A DNA stretch of 64,000 nt from Acidimicrobiaceae bacterium (lineage in GTDB: Bacteria > Actinomycetota > Acidimicrobiia > Acidimicrobiales > Ilumatobacteraceae), in assembly GCA_020637295.1 (NCBI GenBank), contig JACJWF010000001.1, forward strand, positions 248,001 to 312,000, in the 5' to 3' direction. Position numbers and translations under genes: made by a program. Numbering within the stretch: position 1 is the stretch's first letter; each line of letters begins with the position of its first letter. Below the pieces are notes generated by a model that saw only the letters and a program-made list of their open reading frames with translations, had not been told where the DNA came from and did no database searches. This document shows, one piece after another, positions 44,772 to 51,782 of the stretch.

Positions 44772-46241
44772 ATGGCTGCTGGCGCGGAGTACGACCTGGT
44801 GATCCGAGGGGCGGAAGTGGCGGGCGGCCTCGGCCGGCCCCTCCTGGCCGCCGACGTGGCGGTGGTCGGCGACCGGATCGCGGCCGTCGGCGACGTGCCC
44901 GGCCGCGGCGGTGTGGAGGTGGACGGCACCGGCAAGGTGCTGGCCCCAGGGTTCATCGACGTGCACACCCACGACGACTGGGCGGTGCTGTCGGAGCCGG
45001 ACCACGCCTGCAAGGTCCTCCAGGGCTGCACCACCATCGTGGTCGGCAACTGTGGCACCAGCGTGGCCCCGGGCGGGGATCGCATGGTGGCCGGTGGCGG
45101 CGGGTTCGCCACGATCGGCGGCTACCTGGACCACCTGGCGGCGAACCCGGCGTCGGTCAACACGGCGGCGCTGGTGGGCCACGGCTCGGTCCGCACGGCG
45201 GTCATCGGGTTGCGCGACGACCGCCCGGCCACGCCGGCGGAACTGGCGGCGATGCGCGCCCATGTGGAGCAGGCGATGGCCGACGGCGCGGTCGGTCTGT
45301 CCACCGGCCTCATCTACGAACCCGGCAAGTACGCGCCGGAAGCCGAACTGCAGGACATGGCCGAGGTGGCGGCCGCGGCCGGCGGGATCTACGCCACCCA
45401 CATGCGCAACGAGGGGCGCGGCCTCTTGGACAGTGTTGCGGAGACGCTGCGGGTGGCGCAGCGCACGGGCGGGAAGGTGCAGATCTCCCACCACAAGGCG
45501 TCCGGCCGCGGCGCCTGGGGGTTGGTCACCCAGTCGCTGGCGATGATCGACGCCGCCATCGAGGCCGGGGTGGACGTGATGGCCGACCAGTACCCGTACA
45601 CCCGCGGTAGCACCCTCCTGGAGCAGGTGGTCCGCAACGGCGGCCTGGACGGCACCAGCGAGGAGGAAGACCTGACCCCCGGCCAGGTCCTGATCGGCGC
45701 CGCCCCGCATCATCCGGAGTGGGAGGGGCTGACGCTGGCCGAACTGGGCGCGCAATGGGGCTGCACGGGGCGCGAGGCCGCCGACCGGGTGCTGGAGGGC
45801 GAGGGCCGGGCCTGCATGGTCATCCTCGACACGATGACCGAGGCCGACGTGGAGACCGTGATGGCCCACCCGTCCACCATCATCGGCAGCGACGGCATCC
45901 CGCTGGGTGGCAAGCCGCACCCCCGCCTGCACCACACGTTCCCGCGGGTGCTCGGCCACTATGTCCGCGAGCGTCACGTGCTGGATCTGCCGGATGCGAT
46001 CGCCCGGATGACCGGTCGCTCGGCGCTGCGGTTCGGACTGGTCGACCGCGGCGTCATCCGTGAGGGAGCGTTCGCCGACCTGGTGTTGTTCGATCCCGCT
46101 GCGGTCGCGGACACGGGCACGTTCGCCGACCCCACCACGGTGCCGGCCGGCATCGAGCGGGTGTGGGTCAACGGGGTGTGCGTGGCTGCCGACGGCGCGC
46201 ACACGGGTGCCCGCCCCGGCCGGCCGCTGCGCCGCGGCTGA
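44772..46241 (+). CDS. N-acyl-D-amino-acid deacylase family amidohydrolase
   Basis: 489 aa. N-terminal beta part, then metal site GFIDVHTHDDW; VVGNCGTSVAP carries the Cys ligand typical of D-aminoacylases; GLSTGLIYEPGKYA, YATHMRNEG and QISHHKASG provide further ligands; GSDGIPLGGKPHPRLHHTFPRVLG gives the last Asp. The C-terminal GVIREGAFADLVLFDPA is usual for the family. D-aminoacylases free D-amino acids from N-acyl forms; related dihydropyrimidinases and NfdA-type enzymes cannot be excluded. Leaderless start next to pyrF. Confidence 0.85.
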   Translation: MAAGAEYDLVIRGAEVAGGLGRPLLAADVAVVGDRIAAVGDVPGRGGVEVDGTGKVLAPGFIDVHTHDDWAVLSEPDHACKVLQGCTTIVVGNCGTSVAPGGDRMVAGGGGFATIGGYLDHLAANPASVNTAALVGHGSVRTAVIGLRDDRPATPAELAAMRAHVEQAMADGAVGLSTGLIYEPGKYAPEAELQDMAEVAAAAGGIYATHMRNEGRGLLDSVAETLRVAQRTGGKVQISHHKASGRGAWGLVTQSLAMIDAAIEAGVDVMADQYPYTRGSTLLEQVVRNGGLDGTSEEEDLTPGQVLIGAAPHHPEWEGLTLAELGAQWGCTGREAADRVLEGEGRACMVILDTMTEADVETVMAHPSTIIGSDGIPLGGKPHPRLHHTFPRVLGHYVRERHVLDLPDAIARMTGRSALRFGLVDRGVIREGAFADLVLFDPAAVADTGTFADPTTVPAGIERVWVNGVCVAADGAHTGARPGRPLRRG

Positions 46242-46259
46242 GGGGTGGCCGGCGCCGGT

Positions 46260-46835
46260 TCAGTGCTGGCAGTTCCAGACGCCGTTGTCCTCGAGCACCG
46301 GTTCCTTGCAGCCCGGCGGCACCGGCGGGATCGGCTTGCCCGGAGGCCAGTCCGACGGGATCTTGGCACCGGGCGGCAGCGTCGTCTGGGTGCTCGGTTC
46401 CGTGGTGGTGGTGGCCGGCGGCCTCGTGGTGGTGGGGGCAGCAGTGGTGGCCGGGCTGGTGGCAGGGCTGGTCGCCGGGCTGGTGGCAGGGCTGGTCGCC
46501 GGGCTGGTGGACGCCGGAGCGGGATTGGTGGGCGAGGTGGCCGGGCTGCCGGGGTTCGCCGCACCGCCGCTGGCGGGTGCGGCGCCCGGTGCGGCGGGTA
46601 CCAGCGGATTGGTGATGGCGGTGGTGTCCGCTGGCGCCGTGGCGTCCACGGCGATGAGCGTCAGCGGCATCGTGGTGGTCTCGTCGAGCGCGACGCCGGA
46701 GGCAACCCCCTCGGGCAGCGACGGCAGGGTGGCGGCATTCTCGTCGGCTGGGCGCAAGGACCACCATGCGGCCGCGGCCATGCCGAGCGTCAGCGTGCTG
46801 ACGAGGATCGTGAGGGCGACGAGTCGGCGAGCCAT
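46260..46835 (-). CDS. anchored Ser/Pro/Ala/Thr-repeat protein
   Basis: 191 aa. An N-terminal uncleaved anchor or signal (RRLVALTILVSTLTLGMAAAAWW) is followed by an extracytoplasmic low-complexity stalk with (SPAT)n repeats at about 105-130, a Thr-rich part and a C-terminal LPPGAKIPSDWPPGKPIPPVPPGCKEPV...GVWNCQH with two Cys likely to form a disulfide. No family recognised. GATAGT lies 6 bases before the ATG. Convergent with the amidohydrolase (18 bases apart). Confidence 0.7.
   Translation of the reverse strand: MARRLVALTILVSTLTLGMAAAAWWSLRPADENAATLPSLPEGVASGVALDETTTMPLTLIAVDATAPADTTAITNPLVPAAPGAAPASGGAANPGSPATSPTNPAPASTSPATSPATSPATSPATSPATTAAPTTTRPPATTTTEPSTQTTLPPGAKIPSDWPPGKPIPPVPPGCKEPVLEDNGVWNCQH
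46453..46512 (-). repeat. 12/24-bp tandem repeats coding SPAT units
   Basis: Alternating plus-strand units GGGCTGGTGGCA and GGGCTGGTCGCC, five in all with the last diverging. In-frame variation is possible. Confidence 0.85.
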
Positions 46836-46901
46836 CGCCGGACTATCGGCCTGGCTGCTCCCGCGCTCGATCCAAGATTCGTCAAAGTTTCCGCGCTGGG
46901 G

Positions 46902-47093
46902 TCACTCCGTGACGGAGATGGCCGCCGTGGGGCACAGGTCCGCGGCGGTGCGCACCTTGTCGTGCAGTTCGGCGGGCGGCTCCTCCTGCAGCACATACAG
47001 GTAGCCGTCGCTGCGCACCTCGAACACCTCGGGGCAGACCTGCATGCAGGCGCCGGTGCTGGCGCACACGTCGTAGTCGACACTGACCTTCAT
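46902..47093 (-). CDS. single-cluster ferredoxin
   Basis: 63 aa. MKVSVDYDVCASTGACMQVCPEVFEV...ADLCPTAAI has the size and shape of actinobacterial [3Fe-4S] ferredoxins that feed cytochromes P450 (C-x5-C ... CP). An extra Cys in GACMQVCPEVF (where many have Ala before PEVF) would allow a [4Fe-4S] cluster instead. No P450 gene lies in the window. ATG 47093 follows an AGAGGGAG Shine-Dalgarno; a longer frame to 47168 is unlikely. Confidence 0.88.
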   Translation of the reverse strand: MKVSVDYDVCASTGACMQVCPEVFEVRSDGYLYVLQEEPPAELHDKVRTAADLCPTAAISVTE

Positions 47094-47121
47094 CGAACTG
47101 GCTCCCTCTTGCTGTGGTGGC

Positions 47122-47496
47122 TCACGCCTTGGCCCGACGGTAGCCGTCCGCTTCGGCGCCCTCCGCACTGGCGTAGCAGCGCTCGGGGACGGTGCGGTCG
47201 TAGAAGCGGCCGCCGGGCAGGTGGTAGATGCCGGAGTTGTCGTTGGCCTTCACCGGATAGCCCTCCGGGCACTGCCCGTCCACCGGCGCCACCCACGGGG
47301 CGGCGGGGTCGGCAGGCTCGGTGACCGGGGCCGCAACGGCGGGTGCGGGTGCGGGTGGCACCGTCACCGCAGCAGGATCGGGCACGTCGAAGAAGGCCGT
47401 GGACGGCAGGGCGCGACGGGAGCGGACCAGGAGGGCGGCACCGCCGCCGGCCAGCGCGAGCAGGAAGATCCAGCGGATCCGGCGGCGACACCTCAT
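47122..47496 (-). CDS. sunset-domain small secreted/anchored protein
   Basis: 124 aa. One N-terminal span (WIFLLALAGGGAALLV), a Pro/Ala-rich linker and a C-terminal domain of about 48 residues: CPEGYPVKANDNSGIYHLPGGRFYDRTVPERCYASAEGAEADGYRRAKA (shown here by its key parts CPEGYPVK, SGIYHLPGG, YDRT, ERCYA, GYRR). This is the actinobacterial 'sunset' domain; its function is not known, and the two Cys may pair. TAGCCT lies 6 bases upstream of the ATG. Confidence 0.8.
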   Translation of the reverse strand: MRCRRRIRWIFLLALAGGGAALLVRSRRALPSTAFFDVPDPAAVTVPPAPAPAVAAPVTEPADPAAPWVAPVDGQCPEGYPVKANDNSGIYHLPGGRFYDRTVPERCYASAEGAEADGYRRAKA

Positions 47497-47502
47497 GTGG
47501 CC

Positions 47503-47508
47503 AGGCTA
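47503..47508 (-). promoter_or_regulatory. TAGCCT -10 box of the sunset-domain gene
   Basis: Minus-strand TAGCCT, 6 bases before ATG 47496, only a few bases from the leuA stop at 47506. The leuA 3' end overlaps this promoter. Confidence 0.5.
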
Positions 47509-49230
47509 GTCCTGCCGGGTGGCGGCTGCCTGATGGCGCTCGTGTGCGTGCAGCACGGCCCGCAGCGCGGCGGTGATGGTGGAGGGGTCGGTGCCCACGC
47601 CCCACTTCACCGCGCCGCCGTCGGCGCTGGTCTCCACATAGGCGACGGCCATCGCCTCGCTGCCCTTGCCGATGGCGTGCTCGGCGTAGTCCAGCACGTC
47701 AACGGTGCTGCCCAGGCCTCCCTGCATGGCATGCACGAACGCGTCGATCGGGCCGTTGCCCTCGCCGCTGATGGTGACCCGCTGCCCGTCGATCTCCAGT
47801 TGGGCGGTGATCGTGGCGACACCGGTGGCCGAGTCGCTGCGCAGTTCGTGGCTGCTGAGGCGGAAGCGGGGCTGCTCGGGCAGGTACTCGGCGTGGAACG
47901 CATCCCACATGACACCGGGGCCGATCTCCGTGCCGGAGTCCTCGGTGATGTGCTGGATGGTCTTGGAGAACTCGATCTGCAGCCGGCGGGGCAGGTCGAA
48001 GCCGTGCTCGGTCTTCATCACGTAGGCCACGCCACCCTTGCCGCTCTGGCTGTTCACCCGGATGACGGCCTCGTAGGTGCGGCCGAGGTGCTTGGGGTCC
48101 AGCGGCAGGTAGGGCACGCCCCACTCGGGGTAGTCGCCGCCGTTGGCCGCGGCCTTGGCGTCGAGCGCCTCGAAGCCCTTCTTGATGGCGTCCTGGTGGC
48201 TGCCGCTGAAGGCGGTGTAGACGAGGTCGCCGACCCACGGGTGGCGGGGGCCGACGGGCAGCCGGTTGCAGTACTCCGCCACGCGGCGCAGGGCGTCGAT
48301 GTCGCTGATGTCCAGTTCGGGGTCCACCCCGTTGACCATGAGGTTGATGGCCAGGTTCACGACGTCCACGTTGCCGGTGCGCTCGCCGTTGCCGAACAGG
48401 GTGCCCTCCACCCGGTCGGCGCCGGCCAGCATGGCCAGTTCGGCGGCGGCGGTGGCGGTGCCGCGGTCGTTGTGCGGGTGCAGGCTGATGATCACGCTGT
48501 CGCGGTTGCGGATGTTGCGGCCGAACCACTCGATGACGTCGGCGTAGACGTTCGGTGTGTAGCACTCCACCGTGGCCGGCAGGTTGAGGATCAGCGGGCG
48601 CTCCGGCGTGGGCTCCATCACGTCCATCACGGCATGGCAGACCTCCAGCGCGTACTCCGGCTCGGTCAGCGTGAAGCTCTCCGGCGAGTACTCGTAGCGG
48701 ACCGCCACCTCGGGGACGGTGTGCTCCAGCTTCTTGCACAGCTTGGCGCCGTTGACGGCGATGTCGATGATGCCCGCCTTGTCCAGCCCGAACACGACCT
48801 CGCGCTGCAGCGGGTTGGTGGAGTTGTAGAAGTGGACGATGGCCTGCTTCATGCCGGCGATGGCCTCGTAGGTGCGCTCGATCAGTTCCTGGCGGCACTG
48901 CACCAGCACCTGGACGGTCACGTCGTCGGGGATCAGGTCCTCCTCCACCAGTTGGCGGCAGAAGTCGAAGTCCGGCTGGCTGGCCGACGGGAACCCGATC
49001 TCGATCTCCTTGAAGCCCATCTTCACGAGGGTGTCGAACATGCGCCGCTTGCGCTGCGGGTCCATCGGGTCGATCAGTGCCTGGTTGCCGTCGCGCAGGT
49101 CGACGCTGCACCACAGGGGGGCCTTCTCGTGCACCTTGTTCGGCCAGGTGCGGTCGGTGAGGACGAGGGGGATGAACCGCTGGTACTTCTGGAAGGGCAT
49201 CTGCTTCGGGGTGGCGGGTTGCGGAGGCAT
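47506..49230 (-). CDS. leuA: 2-isopropylmalate synthase
   Basis: 574 aa, the actinobacterial LeuA type 2. LWCSVDLRDGNQALIDPMDPQRKRRMFDTLVKMGFKEIEIGFP holds the metal/acetyl-CoA site; SLHPHNDRGTATAAAELAMLAGADRVEGTLFGNGERTGNVD contains HxH and the GNGER signature; the C-terminal LeuA dimer domain (from about 440) binds leucine for feedback inhibition. First committed step of leucine synthesis. Start ATG 49230; Met 11 (MPFQKYQRF) is an alternative. Preceded by a leucine attenuator. Confidence 0.95.
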   Translation of the reverse strand: MPPQPATPKQMPFQKYQRFIPLVLTDRTWPNKVHEKAPLWCSVDLRDGNQALIDPMDPQRKRRMFDTLVKMGFKEIEIGFPSASQPDFDFCRQLVEEDLIPDDVTVQVLVQCRQELIERTYEAIAGMKQAIVHFYNSTNPLQREVVFGLDKAGIIDIAVNGAKLCKKLEHTVPEVAVRYEYSPESFTLTEPEYALEVCHAVMDVMEPTPERPLILNLPATVECYTPNVYADVIEWFGRNIRNRDSVIISLHPHNDRGTATAAAELAMLAGADRVEGTLFGNGERTGNVDVVNLAINLMVNGVDPELDISDIDALRRVAEYCNRLPVGPRHPWVGDLVYTAFSGSHQDAIKKGFEALDAKAAANGGDYPEWGVPYLPLDPKHLGRTYEAVIRVNSQSGKGGVAYVMKTEHGFDLPRRLQIEFSKTIQHITEDSGTEIGPGVMWDAFHAEYLPEQPRFRLSSHELRSDSATGVATITAQLEIDGQRVTISGEGNGPIDAFVHAMQGGLGSTVDVLDYAEHAIGKGSEAMAVAYVETSADGGAVKWGVGTDPSTITAALRAVLHAHERHQAAATRQD

Positions 49231-49288
49231 CTCGTGTCGCTTTCGTGGTGTTCGTGTCGTGTCGGGTGTCGTGTGCGGGTTCTGGCTG

Positions 49289-49324
49289 AAAAATCAAAGA
49301 GCCCCGGCCGGTTCGGCAGGGGCT
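49289..49324 (-). terminator. leuA attenuator: intrinsic terminator
   Basis: Minus strand: AGCCCC-T-GCCG-AAC-CGGC-C-GGGGCT stem-loop (49300-49324, ten pairs, one mismatch) followed by CTTTGATTTTT (49289-49299). It is the best intrinsic terminator in the window and lies between the leader peptide and leuA. Confidence 0.85.
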
Positions 49325-49326
49325 GC

Positions 49327-49355
49327 GGGCAAGCGCGGATATGTGCGGCTTGCCC
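49327..49355 (-). promoter_or_regulatory. leuA leader: upstream hairpin
   Basis: GGGCAAGC and GCTTGCCC (49348-49355 and 49327-49334) form a perfect 8-bp stem with a 13-base loop directly after the leader stop codon, between it and the terminator. Fits a pause or anti-antiterminator stem. Confidence 0.6.
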
Positions 49356-49390
49356 TACATAAGAAGGAGGAGGCCGCGGGTCAGGGACAT
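49355..49390 (-). CDS. leuL: leucine leader peptide (MSLTRGLLLLM)
   Basis: An 11-codon ORF with four consecutive Leu codons (CTC CTC CTT CTT) and a fifth Leu at codon 3, stop TAG at 49357-49355. It lies 10 bases after a TTGACA/CAGACT promoter and before a hairpin and an intrinsic terminator. Ribosome stalling at the Leu run when charged Leu-tRNA is scarce would let leuA be transcribed. Confidence 0.85.
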   Translation of the reverse strand: MSLTRGLLLLM

Positions 49391-49400
49391 ATCGCCGCCC

Positions 49401-49429
49401 AGTCTGCCGAATCTCGCCCCCGATGTCAA
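49401..49429 (-). promoter_or_regulatory. leuA promoter
   Basis: Minus strand TTGACA (49424-49429), 17-base spacer, CAGACT (49401-49406). Start of transcription would fall a few bases before the leader ATG. The remainder, 49430-49512, holds a weak inverted repeat (ACGGCCC/GGGCCGT) after the homospermidine synthase stop and nothing else I can support. Confidence 0.7.
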
Positions 49430-49512
49430 CGTCAGCCGGTTTGTGTCAAGAACCTGAACTCACAGGCCCTGGTCACGGCCCGACAGCCTTTACGTAAGAG
49501 GTGGAGGGGCCG

Positions 49513-50970
49513 TCAGTCGGTGAGGAAGTTGGTGAACTGCCAGGGGTCGGTGGGGTCCACGTGGTTGGCCTCGTCGCTGAAGTTGGCGAAGAGGTCGGCG
49601 CGGCTGGACACGGGGTCCCAGTCGGCGGGGCCGCTGTGCAGGGTGCCGAGGTAGCGGTTGGCCACACCGAGGACGGTCCGCCACGGCAGGTCGTCGGGCA
49701 CGCACACGCCCTCCTCGGGGTGGTCGATCATCCAGCTGACGGCGCCCATGATGCTGCCGGCCACCTGCAGCGTGGTGGCGTTCTGGTGGGGGAGCGCGGC
49801 GCGGGCCTCGTCGATGGACAGCAGCGAGCCGGTCCACCAGCACTTGTACGGGTGGCCCATCAGGTTGACCCCGAGGATGTCCTGCCCGCTGACGATCTCG
49901 TCGTTGAGGATCCGCTGCGCCGGCTGCATCTCCCAGCGGCGCATGCGCAGCTCCAGGACGCTGTTGATGGCCGCGTCGGACGGGTGGTAGGCGTAGTGCA
50001 CCGTCGGGCGGTACACCGCGCGGCCGGTGTCCGGGTCCGTCACGGTCAGCGCCTCGCACATGGTGAAGGCCTCGCCGTGGCGGATGACCATGCCGCGGAT
50101 CTCGCCGCCCGGCACCCAGCTGCGCACCCAGGTCTCCATGCCCGGCCGGGCGATGGCGATCTGGTTGCACGGCCCCTCGCCGGCGTGGACGAACGCGTTG
50201 GGCGGCAGGCGCCGCTCGTGTGTGCCCCAGCCGAGCTCGGCGGGTGCCACGCCCTCCTCGTAGAAGCCTTCGACGCTCCACGTGTTGACGAACTCGTTGG
50301 TGCGCTTGGGCACGGTGCTGACCTGGGTGTCGCGCTCGGCCACGTGGATGACCTTCGTGCCGGTCAGCATCGCCAGTACGTTGTAGCGCTCGCCGGCCAG
50401 CGCAGCCTCCAGCCCGGCCGTGTCGCCCAGCCCGTCCTGCAGCATCCGGCCGGCGATCTCGGTCAGCGCCTGCTTGGCCCAGTGGCTCACCAGCCCGGGG
50501 TTGGCGCCGTGCTCCACCACGGCGGTGGCGCCCTTGTTGTGCGGCCAGGCGGCCATCATCCGCCGCAGGCTCATGTGGCGCACGTACAGGCTGCGGTCCA
50601 GCGGGTGCACCTCGGTCATGTGGTCGTACGGGTTCCACAGTTCGACCGACGTGTTGAGGTAGCGCACGCCATGGTCGCGGCACCACTGCAGGATCGTGGG
50701 GTTGTCGATGTTCCACGCCAGGTCCAGCAGCAGGTCGCCGTCGCCGACCCTGGCGGCGAGGAAGGCGTCGAGGTTCTCCGGCGTGATGCGGTCCTGCTCG
50801 TATCGCACGCCCTGGGCCAGCACGTCGGCGACCCTGGCGCGGTTGTCGACGACGTCGACGATGGTGATGCGGGACGGGACGATGCCGAGGTCGCGCACCA
50901 GCAGGGGCACGGCGGCCTGGGCGACGGACCCGCAGCCGAGGACGAGAACCCGACCGGGCTCCCGCCTCAT
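49513..50970 (-). CDS. hss: homospermidine synthase
   Basis: 485 aa. Rossmann start VLVLGCGSVAQAAVPLLVRDL; NTSVELWNPYDHM; HNKGATAVVEHGANPGLVSHW; FVHAGEGPCNQIAIARPG and NLMGHPYKCWWTGSLLSIDEA are typical of bacterial HSS, a saccharopine-dehydrogenase-like enzyme that joins two putrescines (or putrescine and spermidine) using NAD. Cytoplasmic. GTG/ATG start at 50970 overlaps the stop of a 47-aa ORF (50967-51110), so the two are coupled. About 280 bases upstream of the leuA ATG, with the leuA promoter in between. Confidence 0.92.
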   Translation of the reverse strand: MRREPGRVLVLGCGSVAQAAVPLLVRDLGIVPSRITIVDVVDNRARVADVLAQGVRYEQDRITPENLDAFLAARVGDGDLLLDLAWNIDNPTILQWCRDHGVRYLNTSVELWNPYDHMTEVHPLDRSLYVRHMSLRRMMAAWPHNKGATAVVEHGANPGLVSHWAKQALTEIAGRMLQDGLGDTAGLEAALAGERYNVLAMLTGTKVIHVAERDTQVSTVPKRTNEFVNTWSVEGFYEEGVAPAELGWGTHERRLPPNAFVHAGEGPCNQIAIARPGMETWVRSWVPGGEIRGMVIRHGEAFTMCEALTVTDPDTGRAVYRPTVHYAYHPSDAAINSVLELRMRRWEMQPAQRILNDEIVSGQDILGVNLMGHPYKCWWTGSLLSIDEARAALPHQNATTLQVAGSIMGAVSWMIDHPEEGVCVPDDLPWRTVLGVANRYLGTLHSGPADWDPVSSRADLFANFSDEANHVDPTDPWQFTNFLTD

Positions 50971-51110
50971 TCGGCCAGCGCGGGCGCCAGCGCGGCGAGC
51001 TCGCGATCGAGCTCGGCGGCCTGGGCGGCGGCGTACAGGCTCTGCCAGTCGTAGGCGATGCCCTTCCGGCCGGACTGGGTGCAGACGGGGGTGTCGGTGG
51101 TGAGGTTCAT
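50967..51110 (-). CDS. small ORF coupled to homospermidine synthase
   Basis: 47 aa: MNLTTDTPVCTQSGRKGIAY start, then an Ala/Leu-rich amphipathic helix (QSLYAAAQAAELDRELAALAPAL). A GAAAGG Shine-Dalgarno lies 8 bases before ATG 51110 and its stop overlaps the hss start by 4 bases. I do not recognise a family. Coupling suggests a role in HSS expression or as a partner; no membrane segment. Confidence 0.6.
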   Translation of the reverse strand: MNLTTDTPVCTQSGRKGIAYDWQSLYAAAQAAELDRELAALAPALAE

Positions 51111-51266
51111 CGCTGCGGCCTTTCGGGTTCGGTGGGGGTGTCGGTCGCTGCCGAACCGGGGGTGCCGGTGCGAGAGCGGCGTGACACTAACCACCCCGCG
51201 AGCGCGTTGCTACTCACTGATCCAGCAGACAAATCCCCTGATCAGTCGGTCAAAACGACCGACCCG

Positions 51267-51782
51267 TCACACAGCGGCGGTGCGGGGGCGGCGGCGCCGG
51301 GCGGCGACCACCACGAACAGCAGACCGATGCCCACCGTGGCCCCGCCGGCCAGCAGCCAGGGCTCGGTGTTGGAGCCGGCCGACGGCAGGTTGCGGATGA
51401 TGAACGACGACTCCACCTCTTCGCAGCCCTGCGTGGTGGCGAACACCTGGTAGGTGCCGAGCGCGCTGGGCAGGGTGACCGTGACCCGGGCGACACCCGT
51501 GCTGTCGGCCACACCCGTTGCGACGATCGGCGGCAGGCCCGACGATGCCGGCGGGATGATGGTGAACGTGACCGTGCCGCCCACCGGCAGGCCGTAGCCC
51601 GCTGCGCTGATGGTGACGACCGCGCCGGGGAGGAAGGCGGCGGAGGGCGTGGTGACGGCCAGGCACGCTTCACCAGGCGGGTAGGGGTCCGAGGTGGGGG
51701 GTGCCGCCAACGCCGGTGCCGGCGCGACGACGCCGAGCAACAGCGCGACGGTCGCGATCGTCCGCTTCCACATCCCGGTCAT
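51267..51782 (-). CDS. secreted cell-wall protein with LPxAG-like sorting signal
   Basis: 171 aa. Signal peptide (MWKRTIATVALLLGVVAPAPALA), an Ig-like beta domain (AAFLPGAVVTISAAGYGLPVGGTVTFTI; GVARVTVTLPSALGTYQVFATTQGCEE; two Cys), then LPSAGSNTEP, a hydrophobic span and an RRRRPR tail: the LPxTG-type tripartite sortase signal with Ala for Thr. Its ATG overlaps the stop of the nucleotide-sugar dehydratase gene (ATGA), tying it to the glycan locus. It may be a glycan-bearing or anchoring surface protein; no sortase gene is seen in the window. Confidence 0.75.
   Translation of the reverse strand: MTGMWKRTIATVALLLGVVAPAPALAAPPTSDPYPPGEACLAVTTPSAAFLPGAVVTISAAGYGLPVGGTVTFTIIPPASSGLPPIVATGVADSTGVARVTVTLPSALGTYQVFATTQGCEEVESSFIIRNLPSAGSNTEPWLLAGGATVGIGLLFVVVAARRRRPRTAAV

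Noticed and set aside
49430..49512. Strong terminator for homospermidine synthase
   Set aside because: Only a 7-bp stem with a 26-base loop and no T tract; too weak to call.
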